64,000 bases of DNA from contig CAMTWK010000002.1 in NCBI GenBank assembly GCA_947085425.1, forward strand, positions 1-64,000, written 5' to 3'. This document shows, in pieces, positions 9,195 to 19,047 of this stretch. The position numbers were made by a program, and so were the translations under genes. Below the pieces are notes generated by a model. The model saw only the letters and a program-made list of their open reading frames with translations. It had not been told where the DNA came from and did not search any database. Within the stretch, counting starts at the first letter, position 1, and every line of letters begins with the position of its first letter. Source of the stretch: UKL13-2 sp947085425 (GTDB lineage: Bacteria > Pseudomonadota > Gammaproteobacteria > Burkholderiales > Usitatibacteraceae).

Positions 9195-12100
9195 TCACTG
9201 GTTGTTTTCGCCTGTTTGCAGAACAATTGCCGGAGCTTGCAATGTCAGCCGGACGATCACGCTGGCACCTTGTTGCATATAGACGACCGACCCACCGCGT
9301 CTTGGCACCAACGCCTTGATTAAGCCGATTCCGGAAGCATGATTGTTCACTTTGGCGTAATCAAATCCGACCGGCAGTGCTCCGATGTTTTCGAATTCGA
9401 ACATCACGACATTGCCGGCAGACCAAGTCATTGACACTCTTGCCCCATCGCTGCCGTGTTTGACCGCATTGGTTCCCAGCTCGTTCAGAACCAACGCCAC
9501 CGGCACAGCCTCGGACTCCGGCAACGCATACTGACCGGATACATCGAGGTCACCCGCCCCGGCAGCAGCACCGACCACATTAAAAGTGACCCGCTCCGGC
9601 ATAACCCGACTGAGGTTGTCAAAAATTGCTTTCGCCAAACCCCGCAATGGCAACGCCTGCCCGGCCCGCACCTGCAGGCCGTGCACTTGGGCAATGGCCT
9701 GAATCTGTGTCGACACCTCATCAAGGTGAATTTTAAGTTCCGGCCGGTTGCGGGACGCGTGCTGCAACAGCCCGGCTACACCTTGCAGGTTATTTTTGAT
9801 CCGATGGTGAACTTCGCGAACCAGCACATCACGCTGCTCAAGCAGCTGGCTGATGCGTAATTGCTCTTCATCCTTGCGATCGGTAATGTCGGCAATCAGC
9901 CCAAAAACACGTATCCCGCCAACGTCTGACTTGGTCGGGAATGTTTGTAATCGCAGCCAGCGCAGCCCCTTTAGCGGATGATTGATGCGAATTTCCATGT
10001 CGACGGGTTGTAATGATTCCTCACGCAGCCGGATGGTTTGCAGCAGCGGCCGGTCTGCTTCATTAATGGCCACCACGCTGGCGCGCGGGTCGGCGCGCAT
10101 TTCCTCGATCGATACACCCAACACCTCGGCAACCCGATCATTCAGGTAATCGAAAGAGGAACGTTCCGGGTTGGAAAGAAAAATGACCTGATTGATATTT
10201 GCCGCAAATTGTCGGAAACGCGCCTCTGACTCACGCAGCGCCTGCTCACTCCTCACCCGCACGGTGACGTCTTCCGCAAGTGACATCACATACTGAACCT
10301 CGTTCGCCTGGTTAATAACCGGCACTGTCTTGCGGACAATCAATTTGACCGAGCCATCAACAATACTTTTGGCCGAGGTGGCCGTTTCAATAATGTGTCG
10401 CGACTGGATGACCTGATCATCCAGCGAATAAAGTTCTTCGGTGACATCGGGCGGATATATTTCATCCGGTGTTTTGCCGATCACGTCATTGCGGTTGCGG
10501 CCGGTCATCATTTCACCGGCCCGGTTAAAACTTAAATATTGGCGGGTCTTGACATCCCTGACGGCGACCACCGTCGGCAGATTTTCGACAATCGCATCCA
10601 GAAAAGTGCTCACCTGGACAAATTTTTCTTCCGAAGCCTTGCGCGCGGAAATATCAATCGCCGTAAAAATAATCCCCTTCGAATCATCATCCAGATCAAT
10701 TGGCCGGCCTTGAATCAGACAACAGGCAAGTCGCCCGTCCTTACGCCGCAATTGCCATTCCTGCAAAGACATTCCGGATCGACTCAATTCCTCGTCAATA
10801 CTGGCCTCGAACTCTCTGAACAACTCGTCTGATGAAAACAACATGGCAAAACTGTTTCCCAAACACTCATCCACACGATAACCAAACATACGACTGAAGG
10901 CGTCGTTCACCCGCAGCCATTTCCCATCCTGCATGAGTGTGATGCCGACCAGTGCGTTGTCAAAAATTACCCGCTGCTCTGCCAACACCGACTTCAAGGC
11001 GCGTTCGCGCTCACGCAGCGGGGTGATATCGGCAACCGTACAGATATACCCCGCCATCGGATTTGCCGCATCGATCGGATTGATTTGCACCGAACACCAA
11101 ACCGCATCGCCATTCTTGCGTCGCATCGGCAGATCAATCTGCAACAACACACCATGATCTTCATGTAACGCCAACCCGACCCGGTCGTAGTCCGCAGGAT
11201 CGGCGTACAACACGGATGTGTGTAACCCGACCATTTCACCCGTCTCGTATCCGAAAATTTCTTCCAGCTTACGATTGGCACGAAGCAGCAATCGATGTTT
11301 GAGCTTTCCCACGCCGACGGCAGTCAATTCGAACAAAATTTCGTGTTCGCTGAGCAGTCGTGCCATTTGCGTGCGTTGGCGACGGTCATCAGTGACATCC
11401 CGACTGATGCCGATTACACCGACACAATTACCGTCCCCATCCATTACCGGCGCCTTGGTCACTTCGCGCCAATGAAAGCCGTCTTCCTCTTGCGCCATGT
11501 CTTCAAATACGCCGGGCACCCCGGCACTACGCACCTGTGCGTCGGATCGCCCAAAACGTCCCGCATCGTAAGCAGAAAACAATTCCCGATCGTGGTGGCC
11601 CAAAATTTTGGGTTCATCCAACCCGCAACGATTCATAAAGGTCTGGTTCACCGCCACATATCGGCCATCCACATCTTTCATCCAGACGATGTCTGGAATG
11701 GTGTCAATTAACACTCTCACACGACGATTCGATTCCGCCACCGCCCTCTCGCTCGTCACCCGGTCGGTAATATCGTGAAACGTCAAGATCACCGACGACT
11801 CCGTGTCGCCAAACTCAATCGGGCGCGCCTTGAGACTGACCCAGATTGGCTCACCGTCTTTCCGTCGTAATTGCATTTCGGCATGAAAGGCCTCGCCGCG
11901 GCCAAACGCGGCACGGGCATGCTCGCGAATTGTTTCGTATTGACCGGTGGCATGCGGGTGTGCAGGACGCCTGCCGGTGCCACCGCCGTTAGCACCCTGA
12001 GCAACATGACAAGAATCATCACCAAACAGATCAGCCTGAAACACCCCCGCCACGGATGATGATTGGTCAGCCAGATTAGCCATCGGCTGATAGGTAATCT

Positions 12101-13544
12101 TGCCAGTCACCAGCTCACTGATGTGTCGGTCATTTAGTGCGCCACGCGTGTAGCCGAACATTTGCTCAAACGAATGGTTGGCGAGCTCCACCATTCCATT
12201 CTTGATCTGCACGACGCCTGCCAGGGTGGTTTCAAGAATTGCGGCGCGCGCACGTAATGACGCCTCCAGCGCCTGTTGGGCAATTTTACGATCGGTAATA
12301 TTTTCAGCGGTGGCGATCACCAGCCGTTTTCCGTCTTCATCCACCAGCAAATTAACCTTGCCGTGGATCCATACTGTGCGCCCATCCTTGGCGACGATAC
12401 GCAATTCGCTACCGAACGGTGTTGTATTGCTGGCAAATTTTTCGTGAACAATGTCGACCAAACCGATGTCGTCCGGGTGAATAATTTTGCGGATATCGGT
12501 GCCGACCAATTCTGCCTCGGAATAACCGCACATTTCGACATATGCAGTGTTCACCCTTATGACACAAAACCGCTCATCCCTGACCATTATTCCCAGCGGT
12601 GAATCGGAAAAATAGGTGCGGAATTGCCGTGCAGTGGCTTCCGCTGAGAGTTCGAGTCGCCGACGATCGCTGACGTCTCGAACCAGACAAAATCCCTCGC
12701 CACCGGCCTGACCGTCGAGAAAATGAATGGAAAATTCAACCTGGATTATTTTTCCATTGGCGCAGCGATATTGCGACTCACCCCTAATAAATCCAGCATC
12801 AGCAAATTTTTTCCAGCGCTCCGCAAAATTCATTTCCTCATTGGCCCGCAGATCAAAATCTGCCGCATGCATAGCCAGTAATTGGGCGCGTGTATAACCA
12901 AGCGTTTGTTCGGCGACAACATTTACGTCCAGAATCCGACTATCGGCCGCCACCCGAAAATACATGTCCTTGGATTGTTCAAGCGCTTGGCGTAACCCTG
13001 TCAATTCCGTTGCCGCCGCCTGCCGAACTGTTACATCTTCGGCCACCACCAACACACCGGTCGCGCGCTTTTCAACGTCCAACAGCAGTCGCCAGTCAAC
13101 CCGAATTACCGGTGCGCCGGGAAACGGCGTACGCAAAATGCGCGATTGAATCTTGCCTTCGCGATCGGTAATCAACTGCTTAAACGGTTCACTCACCCGA
13201 TCAACGAACTCGCCCGGAAAAAAATCGCGAACTCGGCGACCCATGGCCGCACTGGATTTCACCCCGGTCAACCGCGCCAGTGGTTCACTCCAATATTGAA
13301 CTTCACCCTGAAAGGAAAAAATCGCAAAGCCCAGGTCAGTCGCAGCGAATGCTTGTGCAAGCAAATTTCCGGTCTCAGTCTGCACCGACGGCTCGGCTGC
13401 AGTCTGCATCGCCGCTGTTTCAATGTTGACGATAGGCGTCGCCGCATGCACGGTTGCACTATTCTCGATGCCGTTGGCGGGTGCCGTTGTATTGCCCGGC
13501 GGGATGATGGGATGTGATGAAGACAATATGGCTCCACGGTGCAT
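9195..13544 (-). CDS. Soluble sensor histidine kinase with about nine PAS domains (HisKA_2 type)
   Basis: The 1449-residue protein has no transmembrane segment, so sensing is cytosolic. I count nine consecutive PAS/PAC units, recognised by repeats such as YSEAELVGTDIRKIIHPDD and by PAC endings like FHDITDR, GISRDVTDD, VADITPLRE, FTAIDISAR and IADITDRK. The kinase module starts with REVHHRIKNNLQGVAGLL (phospho-His near residue 1246), the HisKA_2 signature, followed by a short HATPase (VALVLNELGTNAVKHG; ASGIGL). Many stacked PAS domains suggest integration of redox, gas or ligand inputs; no cofactor residue can be assigned by eye. It lies 202 bp downstream of flgL and just upstream of the ANTAR regulator, its likely partner. 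Confidence 0.85.
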   Translation of the reverse strand: MHRGAILSSSHPIIPPGNTTAPANGIENSATVHAATPIVNIETAAMQTAAEPSVQTETGNLLAQAFAATDLGFAIFSFQGEVQYWSEPLARLTGVKSSAAMGRRVRDFFPGEFVDRVSEPFKQLITDREGKIQSRILRTPFPGAPVIRVDWRLLLDVEKRATGVLVVAEDVTVRQAAATELTGLRQALEQSKDMYFRVAADSRILDVNVVAEQTLGYTRAQLLAMHAADFDLRANEEMNFAERWKKFADAGFIRGESQYRCANGKIIQVEFSIHFLDGQAGGEGFCLVRDVSDRRRLELSAEATARQFRTYFSDSPLGIMVRDERFCVIRVNTAYVEMCGYSEAELVGTDIRKIIHPDDIGLVDIVHEKFASNTTPFGSELRIVAKDGRTVWIHGKVNLLVDEDGKRLVIATAENITDRKIAQQALEASLRARAAILETTLAGVVQIKNGMVELANHSFEQMFGYTRGALNDRHISELVTGKITYQPMANLADQSSSVAGVFQADLFGDDSCHVAQGANGGGTGRRPAHPHATGQYETIREHARAAFGRGEAFHAEMQLRRKDGEPIWVSLKARPIEFGDTESSVILTFHDITDRVTSERAVAESNRRVRVLIDTIPDIVWMKDVDGRYVAVNQTFMNRCGLDEPKILGHHDRELFSAYDAGRFGRSDAQVRSAGVPGVFEDMAQEEDGFHWREVTKAPVMDGDGNCVGVIGISRDVTDDRRQRTQMARLLSEHEILFELTAVGVGKLKHRLLLRANRKLEEIFGYETGEMVGLHTSVLYADPADYDRVGLALHEDHGVLLQIDLPMRRKNGDAVWCSVQINPIDAANPMAGYICTVADITPLRERERALKSVLAEQRVIFDNALVGITLMQDGKWLRVNDAFSRMFGYRVDECLGNSFAMLFSSDELFREFEASIDEELSRSGMSLQEWQLRRKDGRLACCLIQGRPIDLDDDSKGIIFTAIDISARKASEEKFVQVSTFLDAIVENLPTVVAVRDVKTRQYLSFNRAGEMMTGRNRNDVIGKTPDEIYPPDVTEELYSLDDQVIQSRHIIETATSAKSIVDGSVKLIVRKTVPVINQANEVQYVMSLAEDVTVRVRSEQALRESEARFRQFAANINQVIFLSNPERSSFDYLNDRVAEVLGVSIEEMRADPRASVVAINEADRPLLQTIRLREESLQPVDMEIRINHPLKGLRWLRLQTFPTKSDVGGIRVFGLIADITDRKDEEQLRISQLLEQRDVLVREVHHRIKNNLQGVAGLLQHASRNRPELKIHLDEVSTQIQAIAQVHGLQVRAGQALPLRGLAKAIFDNLSRVMPERVTFNVVGAAAGAGDLDVSGQYALPESEAVPVALVLNELGTNAVKHGSDGARVSMTWSAGNVVMFEFENIGALPVGFDYAKVNNHASGIGLIKALVPRRGGSVVYMQQGASVIVRLTLQAPAIVLQTGENNQ

Positions 13545-13718
13545 TCGACGGGTGTCCGCGCGACTGCCAAGTGCATAGAATTAAAATGTGTTTCTATTTT
13601 AGCCGCATCAAGCCGCCAAATGGGATGCGCCGCCCAATCGTGCGCACTCGCGCGCACAAATGCGGATGCACCCGCGTCAGTGGTTGTTGCCAGAGGGCAG
13701 TCGGAACAAATTCAACCC

Positions 13719-13750
13719 ACCGCCATCACCACCGCCATCACCACCGTCAA
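13719..13750. repeat. Short GGT/GAT-rich tandem repeat after flgL
   Basis: A 12-bp unit (CACCACCGCCAT type) is repeated about twice with a partial third copy, overlapping the end of flgL. A hairpin, GTGCGC...GCGCAC, lies nearby at about 13639-13656 without a T run, so I do not call a terminator. Confidence 0.4.
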
Positions 13751-14946
13751 CGCAAATAGTCGAACAACGTGCCTTTGGTTGTTTGTGCATAGGCGGCCAA
13801 CGCCGCATCCAGTGCATTTTTTTGCCGTGCGAAGCGGGTGGTGGCCTCGGCGAAATCAACATCCTCCAGTACAGAAAGTATGGTATTGGCGTCAAGTGAC
13901 GTATCTTTGGATATCCGGTCCGACAGATCCAATGCATTCATGCGACCGCCAATCGCCCCACGATGTTCCAGCGTGCGACTAAGCGCCTGATCCAGGTCAG
14001 CCATGGTGCCACGTATGGCATCACTCATTCTGGCGCGATCCCCGTCCGTCGATACCGGAGTCCCGAGTGCGGCAATCGCCCGATCCAGTGATGCAAAAAT
14101 ACTCCGATTGGTGCCGCTGGTCACACTAAATGTATCGCCGCTGGTCGGCTGCCCGGAAATGGTCATTTGCATTCCGGCGAACTGAATCGCCGCTCCCGGC
14201 TGAAATGCACCACTCGATACCGTTGTGGCCATTGTTACATTGACAATGTCGTAGGTACTGGCCGAGGTAAATTGAATCGAATAATTATTGCCGGTTAACA
14301 ATGCCGGATTGGGCACCCCACCGGTATCGATCCGACCGCTGCCACCATTGGTCGCGGCTGCCGCCGTCGCGAACACGCCATTGCCACGCGGCACACTCAT
14401 AAAAATGGCATCGCCATCGGCGTTGGCGGTGATCACGCGCGACGGCCCAACCAGCACGTTGCGGCCGTTGGTATCACCGCCGAACACCACGCCGCCGATT
14501 GAATCGGCAAATGGTGGCACGCCGCTCTGAAATCCGGAAAAAACAAATTGTCCATCGGCGCCACGGGTATTCGCCAATTGCAGCAATTCCGAACGCCGCT
14601 CGCGTAACGCTGATGCAATCGAACGTCGATCCGCATCGGTCAGGGTGGCGTTGTTGGCCTGCACCAAACCTTCGCGCGCAGCGGCAATGGAGTTGCCGAC
14701 ACTGCCCAGTGTTGACTCAATGGTGCGCAACTCGGCATCGAGGTAGGTTTGATTTTTGGCAAACGATTGCTCGGCGTTGACCGACGCACGCGACGTTAAA
14801 ATTTGCGCCATGCTGGCCGGATCGTCCGACGGCGCATTGATTTTTTTGCCGCTGGCAATCTGGTTCTGGGTTGCATACAAATCAAACTGATTACGCAGCA
14901 GTTGATCGGTCTTGGCAAGTTGTGAATAGTAGCTGCCTATACGCAT
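13747..14946 (-). CDS. flgL: Flagellar hook-filament junction protein FlgL (HAP3)
   Basis: FlgL joins the FlgK ring to the filament and is exported by the flagellar secretion system. The N-terminus MRIGSYYSQL and the segment NQIASGKKINAPSDDPA are the flagellin-like D0/D1 helices. The C-terminus VDFAEATTRFARQKNALDAAL...LFDYLR is the paired terminal helix. At 399 residues it has an insert domain rich in Gly/Ser/Thr in the middle, longer than the enteric protein. AAAGG lies 10 nt before the ATG. It is the last gene of the flgBCDEFGHIJKL run and follows flgK by 129 bp. Confidence 0.95.
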   Translation of the reverse strand: MRIGSYYSQLAKTDQLLRNQFDLYATQNQIASGKKINAPSDDPASMAQILTSRASVNAEQSFAKNQTYLDAELRTIESTLGSVGNSIAAAREGLVQANNATLTDADRRSIASALRERRSELLQLANTRGADGQFVFSGFQSGVPPFADSIGGVVFGGDTNGRNVLVGPSRVITANADGDAIFMSVPRGNGVFATAAAATNGGSGRIDTGGVPNPALLTGNNYSIQFTSASTYDIVNVTMATTVSSGAFQPGAAIQFAGMQMTISGQPTSGDTFSVTSGTNRSIFASLDRAIAALGTPVSTDGDRARMSDAIRGTMADLDQALSRTLEHRGAIGGRMNALDLSDRISKDTSLDANTILSVLEDVDFAEATTRFARQKNALDAALAAYAQTTKGTLFDYLR

Positions 14947-15075
14947 GGCGGGGTGCCTTTCATTGCTAAACGGCCTTATTGACCTGAATTTGGCCGGACC
15001 AAAATTTGCAGTATTGCCCTTGGTACAACCGTGAAAAAAATTATCGTGGAGCAGGCGTCCTACTGCTAATGATTG

Positions 15076-16689
15076 TTACCGGCCCAAATCGAGCAGGGTT
15101 TGGAAAATTGTTTGTGCAGTGGTCATGACTTTGGCGGACGCCTGATAAGCCTGCTGATAACGCATCAACCGGGCGGCCTCTTCATCAAGATTGACGCCGG
15201 AAACCGCCGACTGATCGATTTTTGCCTGGTCAAGCAATTTCATGGTGGCGAGACTGTCCATTTGCAGGCTGCGGGTTGCCGCACCCACCGTTGCCGCCAT
15301 TTCACCGAAGGTTTGGGAAATATTAAGCGACGCCAACAGCGGTGAAGTTGGAATGGCCGCCAGCGCCAGCGCATTACGATTGTCATTCAGCGCGCCACCC
15401 TGTCCAAACGCGAGTTGACTGGCGTTGGTGATGGCCGCAGAGAATACCGCCGCCACGCCGCGGGTCGGACGAATGGAAAAACTGTCACCGGCATTCATTG
15501 CGCCACTGGCTGCAATGGTCAAGCCATCTATGACCACCGGTAACGTTGCCGACGTTACCCGATTGCCGTCGCGCTCACGGGTGATGGTGTAATTGGCGCC
15601 GTCAAAATTCAACCGGTAATCCGAGGCCTGCAGTGCGTTGCTATTGCTGACGGAGACATTTAAGCTCGCCGCGCTGATATTGGCGACGTTTGCATATGAT
15701 TGTGGACCGCCGATATTAAATAGCGGATTGCCACTGCCGCCATTCAGATCCGTGCCGCCTGCATGAATCTGATTGTAGGCGTCACCCAACGCATAAGCCA
15801 ATCGACCCAGGTCATTTTGCGCATTCACCAAACTGACGTCGCGAAATTTCATCAGTGCTGATAGTTGGCCGCCGGTCACCGAGTCGGCCGTCACCACCAC
15901 ACCACTGCCACCGGTGTTTACTGTTACAACCTGACGGCCGGGAATCGACGCATCCGGCTGCACCGACAAATTCGCGGTGACGCTGCCGATGACCAGCGCC
16001 ACGCCGTTGGACATAAACACATTTAAGCTGCCATCACTTTGCTCGATCGTGCTGACGCCAACCTGTTTGGACAGATCGGTCACCAATTGGTCGCGTTGAT
16101 CAAGCAAATCATTCGGCGGTTGTCCGGACGCACGTGAAATGGCAATGGCATCATTCATGCCGCCGATGCGGCGGGTTAAATCATTGATGTTGCTGACTGT
16201 GGCGCGAATACTCAAATCCGCACTCATGCCAAAGCCCTCGATCTGATTACCGGTGCCGTTGATACGCGCAGCCAGCTGGTTGAGACTCGACATGACATTG
16301 GCACGTGCGGACATGTCGGCCGGCCGTGACGATGCCTCGGTTATGCTGGAGAAAAATCGGTCGAGCGAACCACTGAGGCCGCTTTCATCACTGGCAAAAA
16401 TACGATCAACCCGTTGCATCAAAGCGTGGTGGGTGCTGGCTTCGGCCGATTGGCCGGTCATGAACTGCGCTTGATTGTTCAGGTACTGATCAAACGCCCT
16501 CTGCACCGTTTGAATCGCCACGCCGCGTCCGACATACCCTGCCCCGGTGAATTGACCCGGCATGGTTGCTTGTACAGTCTGCTGGCGAGAGAAGCCCGGC
16601 GTATTGACGTTGGCGATATTGTGGCCGGCCGTGGTCAGGCCTGCATAGGCGGCATTCAGACCGGTGGCACCAATACTAAGCAGCGACAT
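15076..16689 (-). CDS. flgK: Flagellar hook-associated protein FlgK (HAP1)
   Basis: FlgK forms the hook-proximal junction ring. The N-terminus MSLLSIGATGLNAA with HNIANVNTPGFSRQ is the rod/hook signature, and the C-terminus SGVNLDEEAARLMRYQQAYQ is the conserved FlgK tail. The length of 537 residues is typical. Its gene lies between flgJ and flgL, all on the minus strand. No sigma-28 site was seen in the 60-bp gap before it, so it is probably read from the upstream flg operon. Confidence 0.96.
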   Translation of the reverse strand: MSLLSIGATGLNAAYAGLTTAGHNIANVNTPGFSRQQTVQATMPGQFTGAGYVGRGVAIQTVQRAFDQYLNNQAQFMTGQSAEASTHHALMQRVDRIFASDESGLSGSLDRFFSSITEASSRPADMSARANVMSSLNQLAARINGTGNQIEGFGMSADLSIRATVSNINDLTRRIGGMNDAIAISRASGQPPNDLLDQRDQLVTDLSKQVGVSTIEQSDGSLNVFMSNGVALVIGSVTANLSVQPDASIPGRQVVTVNTGGSGVVVTADSVTGGQLSALMKFRDVSLVNAQNDLGRLAYALGDAYNQIHAGGTDLNGGSGNPLFNIGGPQSYANVANISAASLNVSVSNSNALQASDYRLNFDGANYTITRERDGNRVTSATLPVVIDGLTIAASGAMNAGDSFSIRPTRGVAAVFSAAITNASQLAFGQGGALNDNRNALALAAIPTSPLLASLNISQTFGEMAATVGAATRSLQMDSLATMKLLDQAKIDQSAVSGVNLDEEAARLMRYQQAYQASAKVMTTAQTIFQTLLDLGR

Positions 16690-16749
16690 GATTCATCCAA
16701 TTTGTATTCATTTGGCTTTCTTTCGCATCATCATTTTTTGCGGACCACA

Positions 16750-17895
16750 TTATTTCAAAGCAATCATGTGGTTAATGGTCTTTGATAGCTTTTCCGCGTA
16801 ACGCGGATCGGTGGCATAACCGGCGCGTTGCATGGCATTGGCAAAACCTTCCACATTGCCACCCTGTTTAAGCACATTTTGATAACGGGGATTGCCACCA
16901 ATCAACTTGGCGTAGTCGGCAAAACTCTCGGCGTAAGAGCTGTACGCGCGAAATTTTTCGACCATTTTTCTCGCCACGCCACCGATAAATTCGGTGGTGG
17001 TGACACTGACCGTTTTGCCCTGCCAACTGCCGCCGGCTTTAATGCCGAATAAGTTGTGTGCGGGGCTGCCATCGGCGTGGGTAATTTCCTTTTTGCCCCA
17101 GCCCGACTCAAGCGCCGCCTGGCCAAGCATAAATTTAGCCGGCACACCGGTTTGCCGTTCCGCATCCTGGGCGTGGGCCTGCATATTTTTGACAAAAGTT
17201 CTTGGCGTATCGGTCGTGCGGGTTATTGCCGTGGATGTGCCGCCGCCAGCAGCCAACATTGGCACCGAACCAACCGGCGCGGTATCGCTGCCGGGCGGAC
17301 CTTGCAATCGTGCCACCAACGCCTGTTGATCTTGAAACCGAATGTTCAATCCTGCGCCCGCGCCCAGACCGACGTTGCCTGCGCGGTTATCGTTTTCAAC
17401 AGCGGGATTGGCACGGGCCGCACGCGAACGACTGTGAACAGCATCAGCCGCTGCAGATGCCGCAGCAGTCACAGCGGGCGATAAGTGACCATTGGATCGT
17501 TCCGCACCCATGGATCTGGCGGGTTGTTTGTTTGCTTCTGCAATTGGTTTGGCACCATCCGCACCCACCATCTGTTTGGATAACTGTTTGACAATCATGT
17601 CGGCAATACCGGTGCCGCGCGCCGACATTTTTTGCGCCAACTGTTGATCAAGCATGCCGGTGTACATGTCATTGGCCGACGACGACAACAAACCCTCTTT
17701 GGGCAATGTATCGCGCATCGACTTCATCAACATGTTCATAAATAGTGTTTCAAACTGTTGCGCGGTCGCGCGCAACGCTGTCTGGGGGTCCTTACCGGCA
17801 GTGCGTTTGAGTTTGCCGAGTGCGCCCGCATCAATGGCGATTTGATTGGTATCAAAATTTGTCGCTCGCAAGGATGTGGGTGACGGTAAGGACAT
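16750..17895 (-). CDS. flgJ: Dual-function FlgJ: rod-cap scaffold and peptidoglycan hydrolase
   Basis: FlgJ caps the growing rod and opens the peptidoglycan. The N-terminal part (about 1-110: AQQFETLFMNMLMKSMRDTLPK, YTGMLDQQLAQKMS) is the rod-binding domain. A disordered linker of roughly 110 residues rich in Ala and Arg follows. The C-terminal glucosaminidase domain starts near residue 230 and has the catalytic ALESGWGKKE plus AHNLFGIK. The two-domain form is typical of beta- and gammaproteobacteria; at 381 residues the linker is long. It starts 12 bp after flgI ends. Confidence 0.95.
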   Translation of the reverse strand: MSLPSPTSLRATNFDTNQIAIDAGALGKLKRTAGKDPQTALRATAQQFETLFMNMLMKSMRDTLPKEGLLSSSANDMYTGMLDQQLAQKMSARGTGIADMIVKQLSKQMVGADGAKPIAEANKQPARSMGAERSNGHLSPAVTAAASAAADAVHSRSRAARANPAVENDNRAGNVGLGAGAGLNIRFQDQQALVARLQGPPGSDTAPVGSVPMLAAGGGTSTAITRTTDTPRTFVKNMQAHAQDAERQTGVPAKFMLGQAALESGWGKKEITHADGSPAHNLFGIKAGGSWQGKTVSVTTTEFIGGVARKMVEKFRAYSSYAESFADYAKLIGGNPRYQNVLKQGGNVEGFANAMQRAGYATDPRYAEKLSKTINHMIALK

Positions 17896-17907
17896 GGTCG
17901 GGGGTCG

Positions 17908-19035
17908 CTAAATCACTTCGAGCTCGGCGCGTAATGCACCGGCTGCTTTCATCGCTTGCAAAATGGCCAGCAGATCTTGCGGTGTTGCGCCGATCATATT
18001 CAGTGCCTTCACCACATCCGCCAATTTCGGCGCACCTTCCATCATGATGACCTGCCCGGCCTCTTGTTTGATGGTGATATCAGATTTTTCGGTCACCACA
18101 GTTTCGCCCTTGCTGAACGGCGCGGGTTGACTGACAGCGGTCGTTGAATTAATGGTCACCGACAACCCGCCGTGCGCAACGGCGCAGGGCTCCAATGTCA
18201 CCATACGATTCATGACAATCGATCCGGTGCGGGCATTGATGATGACTTTTGCCTGTGGCAGCGTGTTTTCGATTTCGAGCATTTCCAAATCGGCGATAAA
18301 GGCAACACGATCGTTGGCCGACTGTGGCATGCGAATTTCAATCACCCGGCCATCGAGGGCGTTGGCGGTGTTGTCACCCATGCGCCTATTCACCGCTTCG
18401 GCAACCCGCCGCGCCGATGAAAAATCGGTTGAATTGAGTTCAATCTGCAGCAGCTCGGCGGTTGCAAACGGCGAACTGACCGCGCGCTCAACCGTTGCCC
18501 CGGCCGGAATCCGTCCGGCATTTAATTGATTGATTTGCACTTTGCTGCCGCCGGACGAGGCACCGGCACCGCCGATGATCACGTTGCCCTGCGCCATGGC
18601 ATAAATCTGTCCGTCTGCTCCGCGCATGGGCGTCAACAACAATGTGCCGCCGCGCAACGACTTGGCATTGCCAAGTGACGAAACGGTGATGTCCAAATTT
18701 TGTCCGGGCTTGGCAAACGCCGGCAGCGTGGACGTAATCATCACCGCCGCAACGTTTTTCAATTGCAGATTTGTTCCCTGCGGCAATTGCACGCCCAATT
18801 GCGACAGCATGTTGGTCAGGCTCTGTACGGTGAAAGGCGTTTGGGTGGTTTGATCACCCGTGCCATCCAATCCAACCACCAATCCATAACCGATCAATTG
18901 ATTGGCACGCACCCCCTGGATACTGGCGATATCCTTGATGCGTTCGGCGAAAGCCTTGGGTGCGGTCATACACCAGCACGAGGCAATGGCCATCACCACC
19001 AGAAAACTCTTTTTAATTTCATTGCGTGAATTCAT
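17908..19035 (-). CDS. flgI: Flagellar P-ring protein FlgI
   Basis: FlgI builds the periplasmic P-ring around the rod. A signal peptide (KKSFLVVMAIASCWCMTAPKAFA) precedes the conserved start ERIKDIASIQGVRANQLIGYGLVVGLDGTGD. The whole 375-residue protein follows the family, ending LAILQAMKAAGALRAELEVI. It begins 12 bp after flgH stops, as is usual for an flgHI pair. Confidence 0.97.
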   Translation of the reverse strand: MNSRNEIKKSFLVVMAIASCWCMTAPKAFAERIKDIASIQGVRANQLIGYGLVVGLDGTGDQTTQTPFTVQSLTNMLSQLGVQLPQGTNLQLKNVAAVMITSTLPAFAKPGQNLDITVSSLGNAKSLRGGTLLLTPMRGADGQIYAMAQGNVIIGGAGASSGGSKVQINQLNAGRIPAGATVERAVSSPFATAELLQIELNSTDFSSARRVAEAVNRRMGDNTANALDGRVIEIRMPQSANDRVAFIADLEMLEIENTLPQAKVIINARTGSIVMNRMVTLEPCAVAHGGLSVTINSTTAVSQPAPFSKGETVVTEKSDITIKQEAGQVIMMEGAPKLADVVKALNMIGATPQDLLAILQAMKAAGALRAELEVI

Positions 19036-19047
19036 AATTGATCGCGA

